From a bacterium (GTDB lineage Bacteria; Bacillota; Bacilli; Lactobacillales; Streptococcaceae): DNA of 64,000 bases. The notes under the pieces were generated by a model. That model was not told the origin of the DNA, made no database searches, and saw only the letters and a list, made by a program, of their open reading frames with translations. The stretch is taken from NCBI GenBank assembly GCA_905221215.1, contig CAJNCI010000004.1:62001-126000 (forward strand). The letters are read 5' to 3'. Made by a program: the position numbers and the translations under genes. Every line of letters begins with the position of its first letter. Within the stretch, counting starts at the first letter, position 1. Shown piece by piece: positions 37,654-48,211 of this stretch.

Positions 37654-38093
37654 TATTTGATTTCTCCTACTAAAGCAGTCAAAAACCGCTGAATCACTTT
37701 TTGTTCATTTGGAGTAAACTGAGTCGCCACTTGTTCATAGGTTAAAAGTGTATGCTCATGGTGATGATGGTGCTCCTGAGCGATTGGGCGCGCCAAGTCG
37801 GTCAATTGATAAAAAATCACACGCGCATCCTTAGGATCTTTAGATGTTTCCAACATCCCTTCCTTGACCAAAGACTTAATAGCCTTGGTAACTGCTGCCT
37901 GACTGACATTGAGGCGACGAGCCAATTCTGAATTTGTTAAAGATTCCTCTGACAAAAGCATGAGGATATGCTCCTGAGTATTGGTCAGAGCCACCTCACT
38001 AGTGCAATGACCTATTAGGATTTCATGTTGGTTTTCCGCCTGCAAAATCACCTCATTCAAAAAGGCATCGATATCCTTTGCTAGCTGTCTCAT
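37653..38093 (-). CDS. adcR: Zinc-responsive MarR-family repressor
   Basis: A 146-residue MarR regulator that represses zinc uptake genes when Zn2+ is plentiful. The winged helix is [36 protein letters not shown] and the run EHHHHHEHT (about residues 105-114) supply zinc ligands. First gene of adcRCBA. An AdcR-type box (38158-38169) overlaps its promoter, so it controls itself. Confidence 0.96.
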   Translation of the reverse strand: MRQLAKDIDAFLNEVILQAENQHEILIGHCTSEVALTNTQEHILMLLSEESLTNSELARRLNVSQAAVTKAIKSLVKEGMLETSKDPKDARVIFYQLTDLARPIAQEHHHHHEHTLLTYEQVATQFTPNEQKVIQRFLTALVGEIK

Positions 38094-38157
38094 ATCTGAC
38101 TCCTTTCCTTTTGGACTTCTCTTTTTTAAGAGAAAAATACTATTCTTTGAAACTTCA

Positions 38158-38196
38158 TTTACCAGTTAATTATATCACAAGCAAAAAAAGAGTCAA
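38158..38196 (-). promoter_or_regulatory. adcR promoter with AdcR box
   Basis: On the minus strand TTGACT (38191-38196), 16 bp, TATAAT (38169-38174). TTAACTGGTAAA (38158-38169) matches the AdcR consensus TTAACYRGTTAA at 11 of 12 positions and covers the region just after the -10. Confidence 0.8.
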
Positions 38197-38245
38197 GAAA
38201 AAACGTGAAAATAGGCTTCATTCTTGAACTCTTCCATACTATTAT

Positions 38246-39749
<1,504 letters not shown>

Positions 39750-39758
39750 TTATTTCCT

Positions 39759-41003
39759 TTATTTTTTAAACCATAAATCATTCAAAAATCCAGAAAAGAT
39801 TAAGAATGACAGCATGACGACATGGAAGGTGATAACCATGCCAAGCAACTGAATCCAGCGATTCTCAGGTAGAGCAGCTTTCCCTGCTTTTTTCCGTTCC
39901 TTATTGAGCGTTTTTTTCTTGCGAACCCAGGCATCATTGATAACCAAACCCAGTCCATGAAAGAGTCCATAGGCGATATAGTACCAGGTCACACCGTGCC
40001 AAAATCCCATAATCAGCATATTTACAATGTAGGCCACACTTGAGGTTACATTGCGATTCTTAAAGACCTTCTTTCTAGTCAACACCATGACCATTCGCAT
40101 AAAGACAAAGTCACGGAACCAGAAAGAGAGACTCATGTGCCAGCGATTCCAAAATTCCTTTAAATCCCTTGATAAAAAGGGCTTATTAAAGTTGATAGGG
40201 CTACGAATTCCCATCAAATTTGAAATGGCTAAGGCAAACATAGAATAACCTGCAAAGTCAAAGAAGAGCTCCAGACCAAAAGTATACATAACTGCCAAGG
40301 CATAGTGGTTAAAGAAGCCACCTGACTGCAGGGCTAGATTCTTCAAAGGAGGCAACAAGGTCTCTCCTAAAACATGAGCTAGGATAAACTTGTACAAAAA
40401 TCCCCACATGATATAGCGAACGGATTCATCCAGCATATCCATCAACTCATCTCGTTCAGGAATGGTCTGATAATTTTCATTAAAACGCTTAAAGCGATCG
40501 ATTGGACCACTCGAGAAAGTCGGCATGAAGAGAAGGAAACGGAGGAATTCCCAGAGGGTAAAATCCTTAATCACTCCATCTCTCAGCTCGATGATAATCC
40601 CAACCGAACGAAAGGTCAGGTAAGAAATTCCCAAGAATCCAAGCAAAGACTGCGTTCCATTGATAGCTGGCTGCACCTTGACAAAGATAATCGGAAGGAG
40701 GGATAGAAAGCTAACTAGATAGAAGACCCACTTGCCATCCTTGCTTTTTCGATAATGCTTATAGAAGAGTACGAGCAATATTTCCCAGCAAAGGTAAATA
40801 CCTAATGCAACCAATTGATTGGTCTTCCCACCTACCAACATGGTGACGATAAAGAAGAGGCTTACCAACACTTCATACCAGGCAAAGCGTTTCTTGAAAA
40901 AGAGGCCGATAAAGATAGGTAAGGTTGCAGCAATCACATAGACAAAATACTGAGGATTGCCGTATGGCTCTAAATGAGGAAGCTGTTGAAAGAACTCCAT
41001 CAT
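39759..41003 (-). CDS. dltB: D-alanyl transferase DltB (MBOAT)
   Basis: A 414-residue MBOAT-family membrane protein that moves D-alanine across the membrane. [16 protein letters not shown] and [18 protein letters not shown] carry the conserved His residues. It overlaps dltA by four bases (ATGA). Confidence 0.96.
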   Translation of the reverse strand: MMEFFQQLPHLEPYGNPQYFVYVIAATLPIFIGLFFKKRFAWYEVLVSLFFIVTMLVGGKTNQLVALGIYLCWEILLVLFYKHYRKSKDGKWVFYLVSFLSLLPIIFVKVQPAINGTQSLLGFLGISYLTFRSVGIIIELRDGVIKDFTLWEFLRFLLFMPTFSSGPIDRFKRFNENYQTIPERDELMDMLDESVRYIMWGFLYKFILAHVLGETLLPPLKNLALQSGGFFNHYALAVMYTFGLELFFDFAGYSMFALAISNLMGIRSPINFNKPFLSRDLKEFWNRWHMSLSFWFRDFVFMRMVMVLTRKKVFKNRNVTSSVAYIVNMLIMGFWHGVTWYYIAYGLFHGLGLVINDAWVRKKKTLNKERKKAGKAALPENRWIQLLGMVITFHVVMLSFLIFSGFLNDLWFKK

Positions 41004-42550
41004 CTCTTATTCACCTCGTTAATCAATCCTTTGATGTCAATTTTTCCATTTGGAGTCAGTGGCAAACTGTCTCGGTAAAGGAATTTAGACGGCATCATAT
41101 AGGACATCATGATATCTGTTAAATCTTCCTTGATAGCCTTGGTAATATCGATATCACGCTCAAACTGCTCACGAACACCATCTTTTAAGATGACATAGGC
41201 CAATAGATTTTGTACCTTGTGGTCCTTGTTATAACGTGGTACTGCGACAGCAGACTCGATATAACGAGACTTATTAAGATTTTGAGAGACATCTTCTAAC
41301 TCAATACGGTAACCGTTGAACTTAATCTGGAAGTCCATGCGTCCACCGTAAAGAAGCAATCTCTCATCTGTCATTGTTCCCACATCTCCTGTGTGATAGG
41401 CTGGCAGTCCTTCAAATTCAAAGAAGGCTTCCGCTGTTTTTTCAGGATTATTCATATATCCTTTTGAAACAGCTGGCCCAGAAACAATGATTTCTCCCTG
41501 TTCGCCATTTGGCAGTTTCTTGCCTTCCTCGTCAATGATAAAGGTTGGAGAATCAGCCTTGGTATAGCCGATTGGTAGGCGTTTGAGAGTCGCTAACATC
41601 TCGTCTGTCACAGCAACTGCTGATAGGGCCACTGTCGCTTCTGTTGGGCCGTAGGCATTGATAATACGGGCATTTGGGAAACGCTCACGTAGTTTTTGTG
41701 CCGTTTTGACCGTCAATTCTTCGCCATCAAAGTAGAAATGCGTGATTTCAGGCATTTTCTCACTGTTGAAGTCTTCAGACAACATGGCCATATCTGCAAA
41801 AGACGGTGTTGAAGTCCAGATAGCGATTGGTAATGAAAAGATGGTCGCAAAGAGTTGCTTAAAGTCCTGTGTAATGGCAGATGGAAGAGCGAAAAGTGTA
41901 CCACCAAGTGCCAAGGTCGGTGCCCAGTACATGACAGACAAGTCAAAAGAATAAGGCGGCTGAGCCAGCATTTGCGGACGACTTGGTGTCGCAAATTCCT
42001 TGTCCGTAATCATCCAGTTGGTAAAGCTAAGGAGGTTATCATGGGAAATCTGCACTCCCTTTGGCTTACCAGTCGTACCAGAAGTAAAGATAATGTAGTA
42101 ATTATCATCTCCCCTGACTGGATGCGTGATTTCATAGCTGGTCCCTTTATCAAAGGTTTCTTGAACCTGAGCTAGATTCATTATCGGTGTAGAAACCTGC
42201 TCCAATGGAAAGTCTGAAATGGCAATAATCAAGCTTGGCTCTGCCACTTCTAAAATAGCCGAAACACGCTCCAAGGCTGAATGGCTGTCAATTGGAATGT
42301 AGGCATGACCTGACTTAGTCAAGGCTACAAAAGTTGCCAACATTTCATATTCTTGGCCACCAAAAACGACCACAGGAGACTTCTCTGGCAAGTCTAGTTG
42401 GTCAATGGATGCAGCCAAACTATCCGAATCAGCCTTTAAATCTCCATAAGTGTGTTCCTGCCCCAAAACATTATAGACAGGATAGCTAGGCTGGGTCTGA
42501 GCAAAATGCTCAATGGTTTCAATCATATCTGCTATTGGTTTATTTGACAC
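41000..42550 (-). CDS. dltA: D-alanine--D-alanyl carrier protein ligase
   Basis: A 516-residue adenylate-forming enzyme that activates D-alanine with ATP and loads DltC. Motifs: [18 protein letters not shown] (A3), [14 protein letters not shown] (A5), YHTGDVGT (A7), [19 protein letters not shown] (A8) and [12 protein letters not shown] with the catalytic Lys near the end. Preceded by dltX. Confidence 0.97.
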   Translation of the reverse strand: MSNKPIADMIETIEHFAQTQPSYPVYNVLGQEHTYGDLKADSDSLAASIDQLDLPEKSPVVVFGGQEYEMLATFVALTKSGHAYIPIDSHSALERVSAILEVAEPSLIIAISDFPLEQVSTPIMNLAQVQETFDKGTSYEITHPVRGDDNYYIIFTSGTTGKPKGVQISHDNLLSFTNWMITDKEFATPSRPQMLAQPPYSFDLSVMYWAPTLALGGTLFALPSAITQDFKQLFATIFSLPIAIWTSTPSFADMAMLSEDFNSEKMPEITHFYFDGEELTVKTAQKLRERFPNARIINAYGPTEATVALSAVAVTDEMLATLKRLPIGYTKADSPTFIIDEEGKKLPNGEQGEIIVSGPAVSKGYMNNPEKTAEAFFEFEGLPAYHTGDVGTMTDERLLLYGGRMDFQIKFNGYRIELEDVSQNLNKSRYIESAVAVPRYNKDHKVQNLLAYVILKDGVREQFERDIDITKAIKEDLTDIMMSYMMPSKFLYRDSLPLTPNGKIDIKGLINEVNKR

Positions 42551-42570
42551 AATAGGGATTCTCCTTCAAG

Positions 42571-42702
42571 TTAAAATTCATTATAGATAAAGCTTCCTTG
42601 ACCCTGACCAAGATAGCTAAAGAAGTAAAGCAGCCCTAGAAAGATAAGAAAATACAAGGCTGTCCGACCAAGAAAGAGGTACAATTCTTTTCTCTGTTTC
42701 AT
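42571..42702 (-). CDS. dltX: Small membrane protein DltX
   Basis: A 43-residue protein (MKQRKELYLFLGRTALYFL ... ending GQGSFIYNEF) with one membrane helix, matching the conserved DltX microprotein found upstream of dltA. Relatives are needed for D-alanylation and carry a conserved C-terminal motif. It ends 20 bp before dltA, behind the dlt promoter. The gene is easy to miss by length. Confidence 0.9.
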   Translation of the reverse strand: MKQRKELYLFLGRTALYFLIFLGLLYFFSYLGQGQGSFIYNEF

Positions 42703-42773
42703 CAAGAAAAACCATTCATTTCTGTAATTTTTCACTAAAATAAGAGTAATTCTTACTAGCTTATTTTTCTACC

Positions 42774-42803
42774 ATTGTACCACTTTATATAGTATTTTTT
42801 CAA
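42774..42803 (-). promoter_or_regulatory. dlt operon promoter
   Basis: On the minus strand TTGAAA (42798-42803), 18 bp, TACAAT (42774-42779), about 70 bp before dltX. Confidence 0.65.
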
Positions 42804-42884
42804 TTGTTTACCGTACATTTTCACTACATTTAAGCTAATTTTAAAGATTATGCGGTTTTTCTATGAATATTTCAAATAGAGTGT

Positions 42885-43005
42885 CCCTGGGCAAAAACTC
42901 AATTTTAGAAGAAAATGAAGTAAATCTTTCCATAATAAAACGCACAATATCAAGTTTCAACACCTGATACTATGCGCTTTTCTAATTTTTCAAGACTTTT
43001 TAACC
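42885..43005. repeat. Inverted-repeat, terminator-like interspersed element (copy 3)
   Basis: AAAACGCACAATATCAAG and CTGATACTATGCGCTTTTC form an imperfect stem, with flanks (GTAAATCTTTCCATAATAAAACGC and a later GACTTTTT) matching the 31060-31175 element. It separates the dlt operon from the MFS gene and may end transcription. Confidence 0.55.
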
Positions 43006-43011
43006 AGTCTC

Positions 43012-44190
43012 TCATTTAAAATAATCTCGTCTGATATAAATTAAAATAGCTTCTATCATCAGACAAATTGCTGATAGCCAAAAACTGATGCTAATACCAA
43101 CATTCTCAGTAATATAGCTCATTAGCAAAACAAATACTGAAAATGCTAATGTCGAAATCACTTCAAGAACGGAATAGACATTAACCAAGTTACTTTCCTC
43201 TACTGTTTCCTGAAGAAATACACTTTCAGGAACTTCTTTTAGTTGCGATAACATACCAACTAAAGCTGAAAATACTAAAAACATCTGTGCGTTTGGAAAA
43301 TATAAAATAGTCAGCGTCACTATTGCCATGGCTACAAGAGAAAAAAGAATACTTTCCCATTTAGCAGCAAGAAACTTTTCAGATAGTCTAAAAGCAATGA
43401 AGCCACTAATTATAATCCCGATAGAGTATGCTGTATTAGAATATCCCCAGTAACTTTCCGTTTTATTTAATAACTCAGTTACAAAAACAAGTATAATAGA
43501 CGAAACCCAAATCGTATTTGAGAAAATTTCAAATAAATTTGCTGATACAAAAAGTCTTAATCTAGGATCTCTAGCAACTAACTTCCAACCTTTGAGTAAA
43601 ATTTCAAGATTAGTTTCTGACTCTAACACCTCCACTTCAGCCTTCGGAAGCAATAACATCAGAAAGCTAGAAATGATATACAAGATTAAAATGATAAACG
43701 TGGTAGGTAAGAGACCAATTATTGCAAACAAGAGTCCACCTAATCCCCACCCTACCAATTGAACAGCTTCACTACTCATTGACAAGGCTGAGTTAGCCTT
43801 GCCCAAATCGGTCGCATAGCGTGGCACAATAGCATAGGAAACAGGTGCTGCAAAACCATCTAATATGGAAATTGCAACAACAAATAGATAGGTCCCCAAA
43901 GGCGCTACTGATTGCATTAGTATAAACATTCCTACCAGTATCGCCAATAATATAGTCTTTCCAAATTGGGATAAAGATAAAACCCTATTTAGCGCTAGTC
44001 TTTTAGTAACTAAAGGAACTAAAAGACTAGCAACAAAAGAGGATATCCCTATTAAAATAGGAACTAGTGATGTGGCAATTACTGATTTTGAAATAATGTA
44101 TATGTTCGCAATGATTGTTACTCTAAAGAAAATATCTGCTAAATTTGCAAACAATTGAGAGACTAACAACTTGATAAATGAATTAGACAT
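43012..44190 (-). CDS. MFS transporter (MefA-like efflux type), Rgg locus
   Basis: A 392-residue major facilitator, about 12 membrane helices, starting MSNSFIKLLVSQLFANLADIFFRVTIIANIY; it resembles the MFS_3 drug-efflux group in which macrolide pumps sit. I chose ATG 44190 (GGGAG six bases upstream); the extended frame from 44208 has no ribosome site. It follows the ABC exporter at 44402 after a 211-bp gap with no obvious gene. In the Rgg/SHP locus it could export a peptide or give immunity; a general drug pump is the alternative. Confidence 0.85.
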   Translation of the reverse strand: MSNSFIKLLVSQLFANLADIFFRVTIIANIYIISKSVIATSLVPILIGISSFVASLLVPLVTKRLALNRVLSLSQFGKTILLAILVGMFILMQSVAPLGTYLFVVAISILDGFAAPVSYAIVPRYATDLGKANSALSMSSEAVQLVGWGLGGLLFAIIGLLPTTFIILILYIISSFLMLLLPKAEVEVLESETNLEILLKGWKLVARDPRLRLFVSANLFEIFSNTIWVSSIILVFVTELLNKTESYWGYSNTAYSIGIIISGFIAFRLSEKFLAAKWESILFSLVAMAIVTLTILYFPNAQMFLVFSALVGMLSQLKEVPESVFLQETVEESNLVNVYSVLEVISTLAFSVFVLLMSYITENVGISISFWLSAICLMIEAILIYIRRDYFK

Positions 44191-44401
44191 GTAAGGCTCC
44201 CATAACATAAAAATATTTAACTGATAAATGGTAGAGTAGACTTTGTTTGATAACTATTTGACACAAGATTAGGTGGTCAGAAATTGAATTTTTAACATTC
44301 CAACTTAGCCATAGTTTTTAGTTTTCACATCTTTAAATCAGCTAAAACAATACATAATATAGCATATATATTATATCTAGCAAGATGCCGAACAAGTCTA
44401 T

Positions 44402-45979
44402 TTATTTTATTCTATATTTTCCCAAATCAATTACTTGATTATAAACCGTTTCTGAATCAATATGATGAGCAACTTCAATCAAAATGATAGGCAACTGCAA
44501 AAGTAACTGGCGCACTTGATATGCATTGTCCTTGTCTAAGGATGATGTAACCTCATCCGCCAACACAATGTCTTTTTGTCGAAGCAGACAGCGAACTAAT
44601 TCAAGTCGTAAACGTTGTCCACCTGAAATGTTTTCTCCATTATCTACCAGTTGATAATCCAAGATATTGGTGATTTCATTCGTTAAACCAACTTGTTCTA
44701 GGCAACAGAGTAATTCTTTATCTGAAATCTCCTGTCCTAGTGTTAAATTTTCTCGGATTGTCCCATGTCTGAAAAATGGATTCTGAGAGATATAAGCGAC
44801 ATTCCCTTGATAATGAGTAAATTCTCGACCTGATTTATCACGTACAATAATTCTACCACTATTCGGACTTATCTTTCCTGCTACCAACTGTAGGAGAGTT
44901 GACTTTCCGGTACCACTGGCTCCCTTTATTAAAACTTTACTTGGCTTAGTTAATCTAAGTGACAAATCATAAAAGAGCACTTGCTCTCCAACCTGTTTTG
45001 AAACGCCCTCCAAAACTAGCTCAGCTAAAGATTCGACTGTCGGATATGATGTTTCTAAACAAGATTCTTCCAATAATGAAAATATTTTTTCTTTCACTGT
45101 TTGCGATCGCTGTATATCAGATATGCTATACATAATTCTTTGAATAGGTCCGCTAAGATTCATTGTAGCTATATACATAGAGACCAAACTAGCTGTTGTT
45201 AGCTCTATACCACTCTTTTGTAATAAAAGACCAAGTGCGAGAGGTAGTACCTGACTAAGGAATTCTAAAGGACCATTGAAAAAATAAACGACATTGCTAG
45301 TCCATTCATTTTTCCAACGAGCATTCTCGTAACACTCGTTGTTTTTTCTCATCTTAGCAAAGTTTTCTTTACTAGCACCATAAAAATATATCGTATCTGC
45401 TCCCTTAAAAAAATCTCCTACAGATAGATGAAAAGCTTTTTGCATTTCCGAAAAATTTGCACCACTTTTCATTAAACGATTATTCATTACCCATTGAGGC
45501 AATGGTCGAAGAAAAGAGAACACGATAAAAACAAGACCAAGCCAAAAATTTTGCACCAAAATAAAAACAATCGTTGTACAAAGTATAAAAACTCTTCCAA
45601 CTATCATATCCAGAGGTAAAAAGAAGCGGTTATAGAGCAGTTCCATATCTTGTGTAACAATTGAAACTTTTTCATCATATACAACATTTTCTTTCAAAAA
45701 TAGTTTCTTAATAAGCTGATCTTTTAACCGAATTTGCAGATGACGCTGCAGATTATTACTGACAAAATTTGCTAGCAACATCGTGCTATAAAAAAACAGG
45801 TGTAAACACAGGCCATATAAAACAAAGTATGAAATTGTACCAATTGTAAGTTGCTCTTCACGAATATTCAATAGCTTATCCAATAACAATGGCTTTATTA
45901 GAGCCATTCCGCTATTCAAAAGCACTCCTATTAAAAAATAGATAAAAATATTAGTTTTAATGTATTTTAGAAATTTCAT
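44402..45979 (-). CDS. ABC exporter (fused membrane and ATPase domains), Rgg locus
   Basis: A 525-residue half transporter: about six helices (residues 8-270), then an ATPase with Walker A GASGTGKST, signature ISGGQRLRLEL, Walker B IVLADEVTS and H-loop EVAHH. It has no C39 peptidase domain, so it would export a leaderless or separately cleaved peptide, or confer immunity. It is slightly shorter than typical exporters (about 570-600). It lies 120 bp downstream of the 27-residue peptide gene (46100-46183), on the same strand as the Rgg gene. A weak hairpin (CTCAGT/ACTGAG, about 46020-46060) intervenes. Confidence 0.88.
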   Translation of the reverse strand: MKFLKYIKTNIFIYFLIGVLLNSGMALIKPLLLDKLLNIREEQLTIGTISYFVLYGLCLHLFFYSTMLLANFVSNNLQRHLQIRLKDQLIKKLFLKENVVYDEKVSIVTQDMELLYNRFFLPLDMIVGRVFILCTTIVFILVQNFWLGLVFIVFSFLRPLPQWVMNNRLMKSGANFSEMQKAFHLSVGDFFKGADTIYFYGASKENFAKMRKNNECYENARWKNEWTSNVVYFFNGPLEFLSQVLPLALGLLLQKSGIELTTASLVSMYIATMNLSGPIQRIMYSISDIQRSQTVKEKIFSLLEESCLETSYPTVESLAELVLEGVSKQVGEQVLFYDLSLRLTKPSKVLIKGASGTGKSTLLQLVAGKISPNSGRIIVRDKSGREFTHYQGNVAYISQNPFFRHGTIRENLTLGQEISDKELLCCLEQVGLTNEITNILDYQLVDNGENISGGQRLRLELVRCLLRQKDIVLADEVTSSLDKDNAYQVRQLLLQLPIILIEVAHHIDSETVYNQVIDLGKYRIK

Positions 45980-46099
45980 AAATAAGCCTATCTAAAAGAA
46001 AGCGAATAGATATAAAAGCCTCAGTCTAAAATTTATAAATAAATTAACTCCAACTGAGACTATACAATAATTTAATTAACCTATATATGATGCTGTTTA

Positions 46100-46183
46100 T
46101 TAAGAATAATTATTGTTACTATTGAAGAATAATTCTCCTGTTTCACTTTTCTTTCTTAAAATATATGGAGATAGAACTTGCAT
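46100..46183 (-). CDS. Candidate 27-residue peptide gene in the Rgg/SHP locus
   Basis: A short frame with a very good ribosome site (GAGGT, seven bases before ATG 46183), like the SHP gene at 47291. The peptide begins MQVLSPYILRKK, continues SETGELFF and ends in an Asn-rich NSNNNYS. It has no Cys, no double-glycine leader and no hydrophobic signal. Being placed between a quorum-sensing regulator and a dedicated ABC exporter makes it a candidate secreted or modified peptide. The LSPYILRKKSETGELFFN stretch is reminiscent of the N-terminal beta-hairpin of PqqD-like domains, which may be coincidence. A frame extension to 46204 exists but has a poorer site. Confidence 0.55.
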   Translation of the reverse strand: MQVLSPYILRKKSETGELFFNSNNNYS

Positions 46184-46237
46184 ATTAAATACCTCAAAAT
46201 TCATAATTATGGTGACAACTTCGAAAAATCCTATCAC

Positions 46238-46327
46238 TCAAATACAATGAACTGATAAAACAACCGTAATTGAAATTTCTAAAGACAATTCTACCAAAAT
46301 ATTATTTCGAGATACTTCCTTTCCCAT
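46238..46327 (-). CDS. Possible 29-residue peptide directly after rgg (weak)
   Basis: A frame that starts ten bases after the Rgg stop: MGKEVSRNNIL at the start, SITVVLSVHCI at the end, with one Cys. No strong ribosome site is visible, so chance is likely. I list it because of its position in a peptide-signalling locus. Confidence 0.2.
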   Translation of the reverse strand: MGKEVSRNNILVELSLEISITVVLSVHCI

Positions 46328-46336
46328 ATCTGCACA

Positions 46337-47200
46337 CTACACTTTATCTGCTAAAATTTTTTCTAAGTGCCTTTCATAATTCTTTGCCAAATGGTTACTT
46401 CCCGCTAATTTCATTGCTCCAACACACTTCCTCATTTCAATAATTGCTTTACAATCCATCTCTTTTTTGTATCGATACAGATGTTGTGCATACTGAAACA
46501 CCAACCGTTCATAAATTTCTATCTCGGTGAAAAAGCATTGATTCAGTTGCTTTTCAAAATATAAAGCATCAAGAAATTTTCCTCTTTCAATACATGTGAT
46601 ATATCCGTTTAATAGCATAGATGAAATCAATCGTCTATTATTAGGAATTTCTTTATAAAAATCAGAACGTCTAGACATCTCTCTAGCCAAAAGCATGAAG
46701 ACATCGTGTTTTAGGACATCTAACGTATTTGAAAAAATCAATAATTCATAGTGTCCCCAATATTCAACACTAAAGAGATAATCAGTTAGATAAGATAAAT
46801 CATCACTAGAATAATAAGCTTCTCCCGATAAATCTTGTAAACGAATTTTTAATAAAATAATGTTAAGCTTATAAAATTTCCCCTGTTTAGAATCTGACTC
46901 CATCTGAGAATAAAGTAATTTTTTCAACCCATCAACATCGTGATTTGATACAAAATGCCTAATCTTTGATAAGAGTTCGTTCAGTTCATCACGATGAAAA
47001 TCATGAACAGCATACATAAATTCATCAATAGGCATGTTAATTTCATCCAAAATAGCCATAAATTTTGAAATGGTTAAATCAGTCTCTCCCTTTTCAAAAC
47101 GTGAGAGCTGTGATGTTGATATACCAGCTTTTTCGACATCTTTCAAGCGAAAACCTCTAGATTCTCGAAACTTTTTAAAAATTTCTCCAAATTTTTTCAT
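46337..47200 (-). CDS. Rgg/GadR/MutR-family transcriptional regulator
   Basis: A 287-residue Rgg-type regulator: N-terminal helix-turn-helix (KKFRESRGFRLKDVEKAGISTSQLSRFEKGETDLTISKFMAIL) and a helical repeat domain that in relatives binds a short hydrophobic peptide (SHP). GGAGAG lies six bases before the start. A divergent 25-residue SHP-like gene (47291-47368) starts 90 bp away, the usual rgg/shp layout, so this regulator probably responds to re-imported SHP and controls shp and the genes to its left. Confidence 0.92.
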   Translation of the reverse strand: MKKFGEIFKKFRESRGFRLKDVEKAGISTSQLSRFEKGETDLTISKFMAILDEINMPIDEFMYAVHDFHRDELNELLSKIRHFVSNHDVDGLKKLLYSQMESDSKQGKFYKLNIILLKIRLQDLSGEAYYSSDDLSYLTDYLFSVEYWGHYELLIFSNTLDVLKHDVFMLLAREMSRRSDFYKEIPNNRRLISSMLLNGYITCIERGKFLDALYFEKQLNQCFFTEIEIYERLVFQYAQHLYRYKKEMDCKAIIEMRKCVGAMKLAGSNHLAKNYERHLEKILADKV

Positions 47201-47290
47201 AATATCTCTCCAACAAGCATATATGGGAACAGTTTTTGATTTTTAATATTTTAACACAAAATAGAGGAAAGTAAAAGTGAGGTATTTCAC

Positions 47291-47368
47291 ATGAAAAAGC
47301 AAAAACTATTGCCTTTATTATTCCTAATTTTAGGAGGAATTATGATTATCGTTGTTGGCTATCTCTAA
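47291..47368 (+). CDS. SHP-type short hydrophobic signalling peptide
   Basis: A 25-residue frame starting MKKQKLLP, hydrophobic throughout, ending GGIMIIVVGYL. It has a GAGGT site seven bases upstream and is divergent from the Rgg gene. SHP precursors of streptococci are 20-30 residues with a Lys-rich start, and some end in sequences like GIIVIVVG; this one is close to that type. The mature signal would be the C-terminal 8-9 residues after Eep processing and PptAB export; those steps are known of the family and not shown here. Confidence 0.8.
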   Translation: MKKQKLLPLLFLILGGIMIIVVGYL

Positions 47369-47437
47369 GAAGTTATACTCAATGAAAAGAACCCGAGATT
47401 TTCATCTCAAGCTCTATCAAAATAATTGTTTTCTAAA

Positions 47438-48142
47438 TTAGAAAAGTGAGAATACAAGCACTGCCAAGGCTGCACCGATAACAGGTCCCACAACTGGAAT
47501 CCAAGCATAAGACCAGTCTCCGTCTCCCTTGTTTGGAATTGGAAGAAGGCTGTGCATGATACGAGGGCCAAGATCACGCGCAGGGTTCAAGGCATAGCCT
47601 GTTGTCCCACCAAGTGATAGACCGATACCGACAATCAAAGTCCCCACTGCAAAGGTTCCGATACCTGCCTGAAAATCATAAAGCCCCAAAGCAAAGATTG
47701 TCAACACCAAAACAAAGGTTCCTAGGATTTCACTAATCAAGTTTGATACAGTATCTTTGATAGCTGGACCAGTGCTGAAGGTTGCCAGGATATTGCCTGC
47801 ATTTTCTTCTGCCTCATAATGCGGCTTGAATTGCAACCAAACCAAAATCTGACCGAGCATAGCACCTGCGAACTGAGCTAGGATGTAAGGGAAAACGGAA
47901 GCCCAAGGCAAACCACCTTTTAAGGCTACACCAATCGTCACAGCTGGATTTAAATGAGCCGGACTGAGCTTGCCAGATACAAAGACTGCAACCGCAACTG
48001 CAATCCCCCAACCCATAGTAATCACAATCCAACCTGAACTGTTGCTCTTAGTTTTTGGAAGAACCACACCTGCAACAACACCATTTCCTAGAAGAATCAG
48101 GATTAAAGTCCCCAAAAATTCTCCAAATAATTCATTCATCAT
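47438..48142 (-). CDS. glpF: Glycerol uptake facilitator (aquaglyceroporin)
   Basis: A 234-residue MIP-family channel with two pore motifs, HLNPAVT and ALNPARD (Asp after the second NPA region is the glycerol-facilitator type). I chose ATG 48142 (MMNELFGEF), with GGAGA upstream; a longer frame from 48196 would begin with unlikely residues. It is the third gene after glpK and glpO. Confidence 0.95.
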   Translation of the reverse strand: MMNELFGEFLGTLILILLGNGVVAGVVLPKTKSNSSGWIVITMGWGIAVAVAVFVSGKLSPAHLNPAVTIGVALKGGLPWASVFPYILAQFAGAMLGQILVWLQFKPHYEAEENAGNILATFSTGPAIKDTVSNLISEILGTFVLVLTIFALGLYDFQAGIGTFAVGTLIVGIGLSLGGTTGYALNPARDLGPRIMHSLLPIPNKGDGDWSYAWIPVVGPVIGAALAVLVFSLF

Positions 48143-48211
48143 CTTTCTGTCTCCATTAAAAAGAAGGGGCGGGCGACAAGGAATGCTGCCCTCCACCTCT
48201 TTTCCTTTTTC

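Noticed and set aside
44209-44401. Searched for a further peptide gene between the ABC and MFS genes
   Set aside because: Only frames of fewer than ten codons (for example MAKLEC) without ribosome sites.
47371-47390. Possible BOX remnant (AGTTATACTCAATGAAAAGA)
   Set aside because: Only about 20 bases match the boxC end before the sequence diverges; too short to call.
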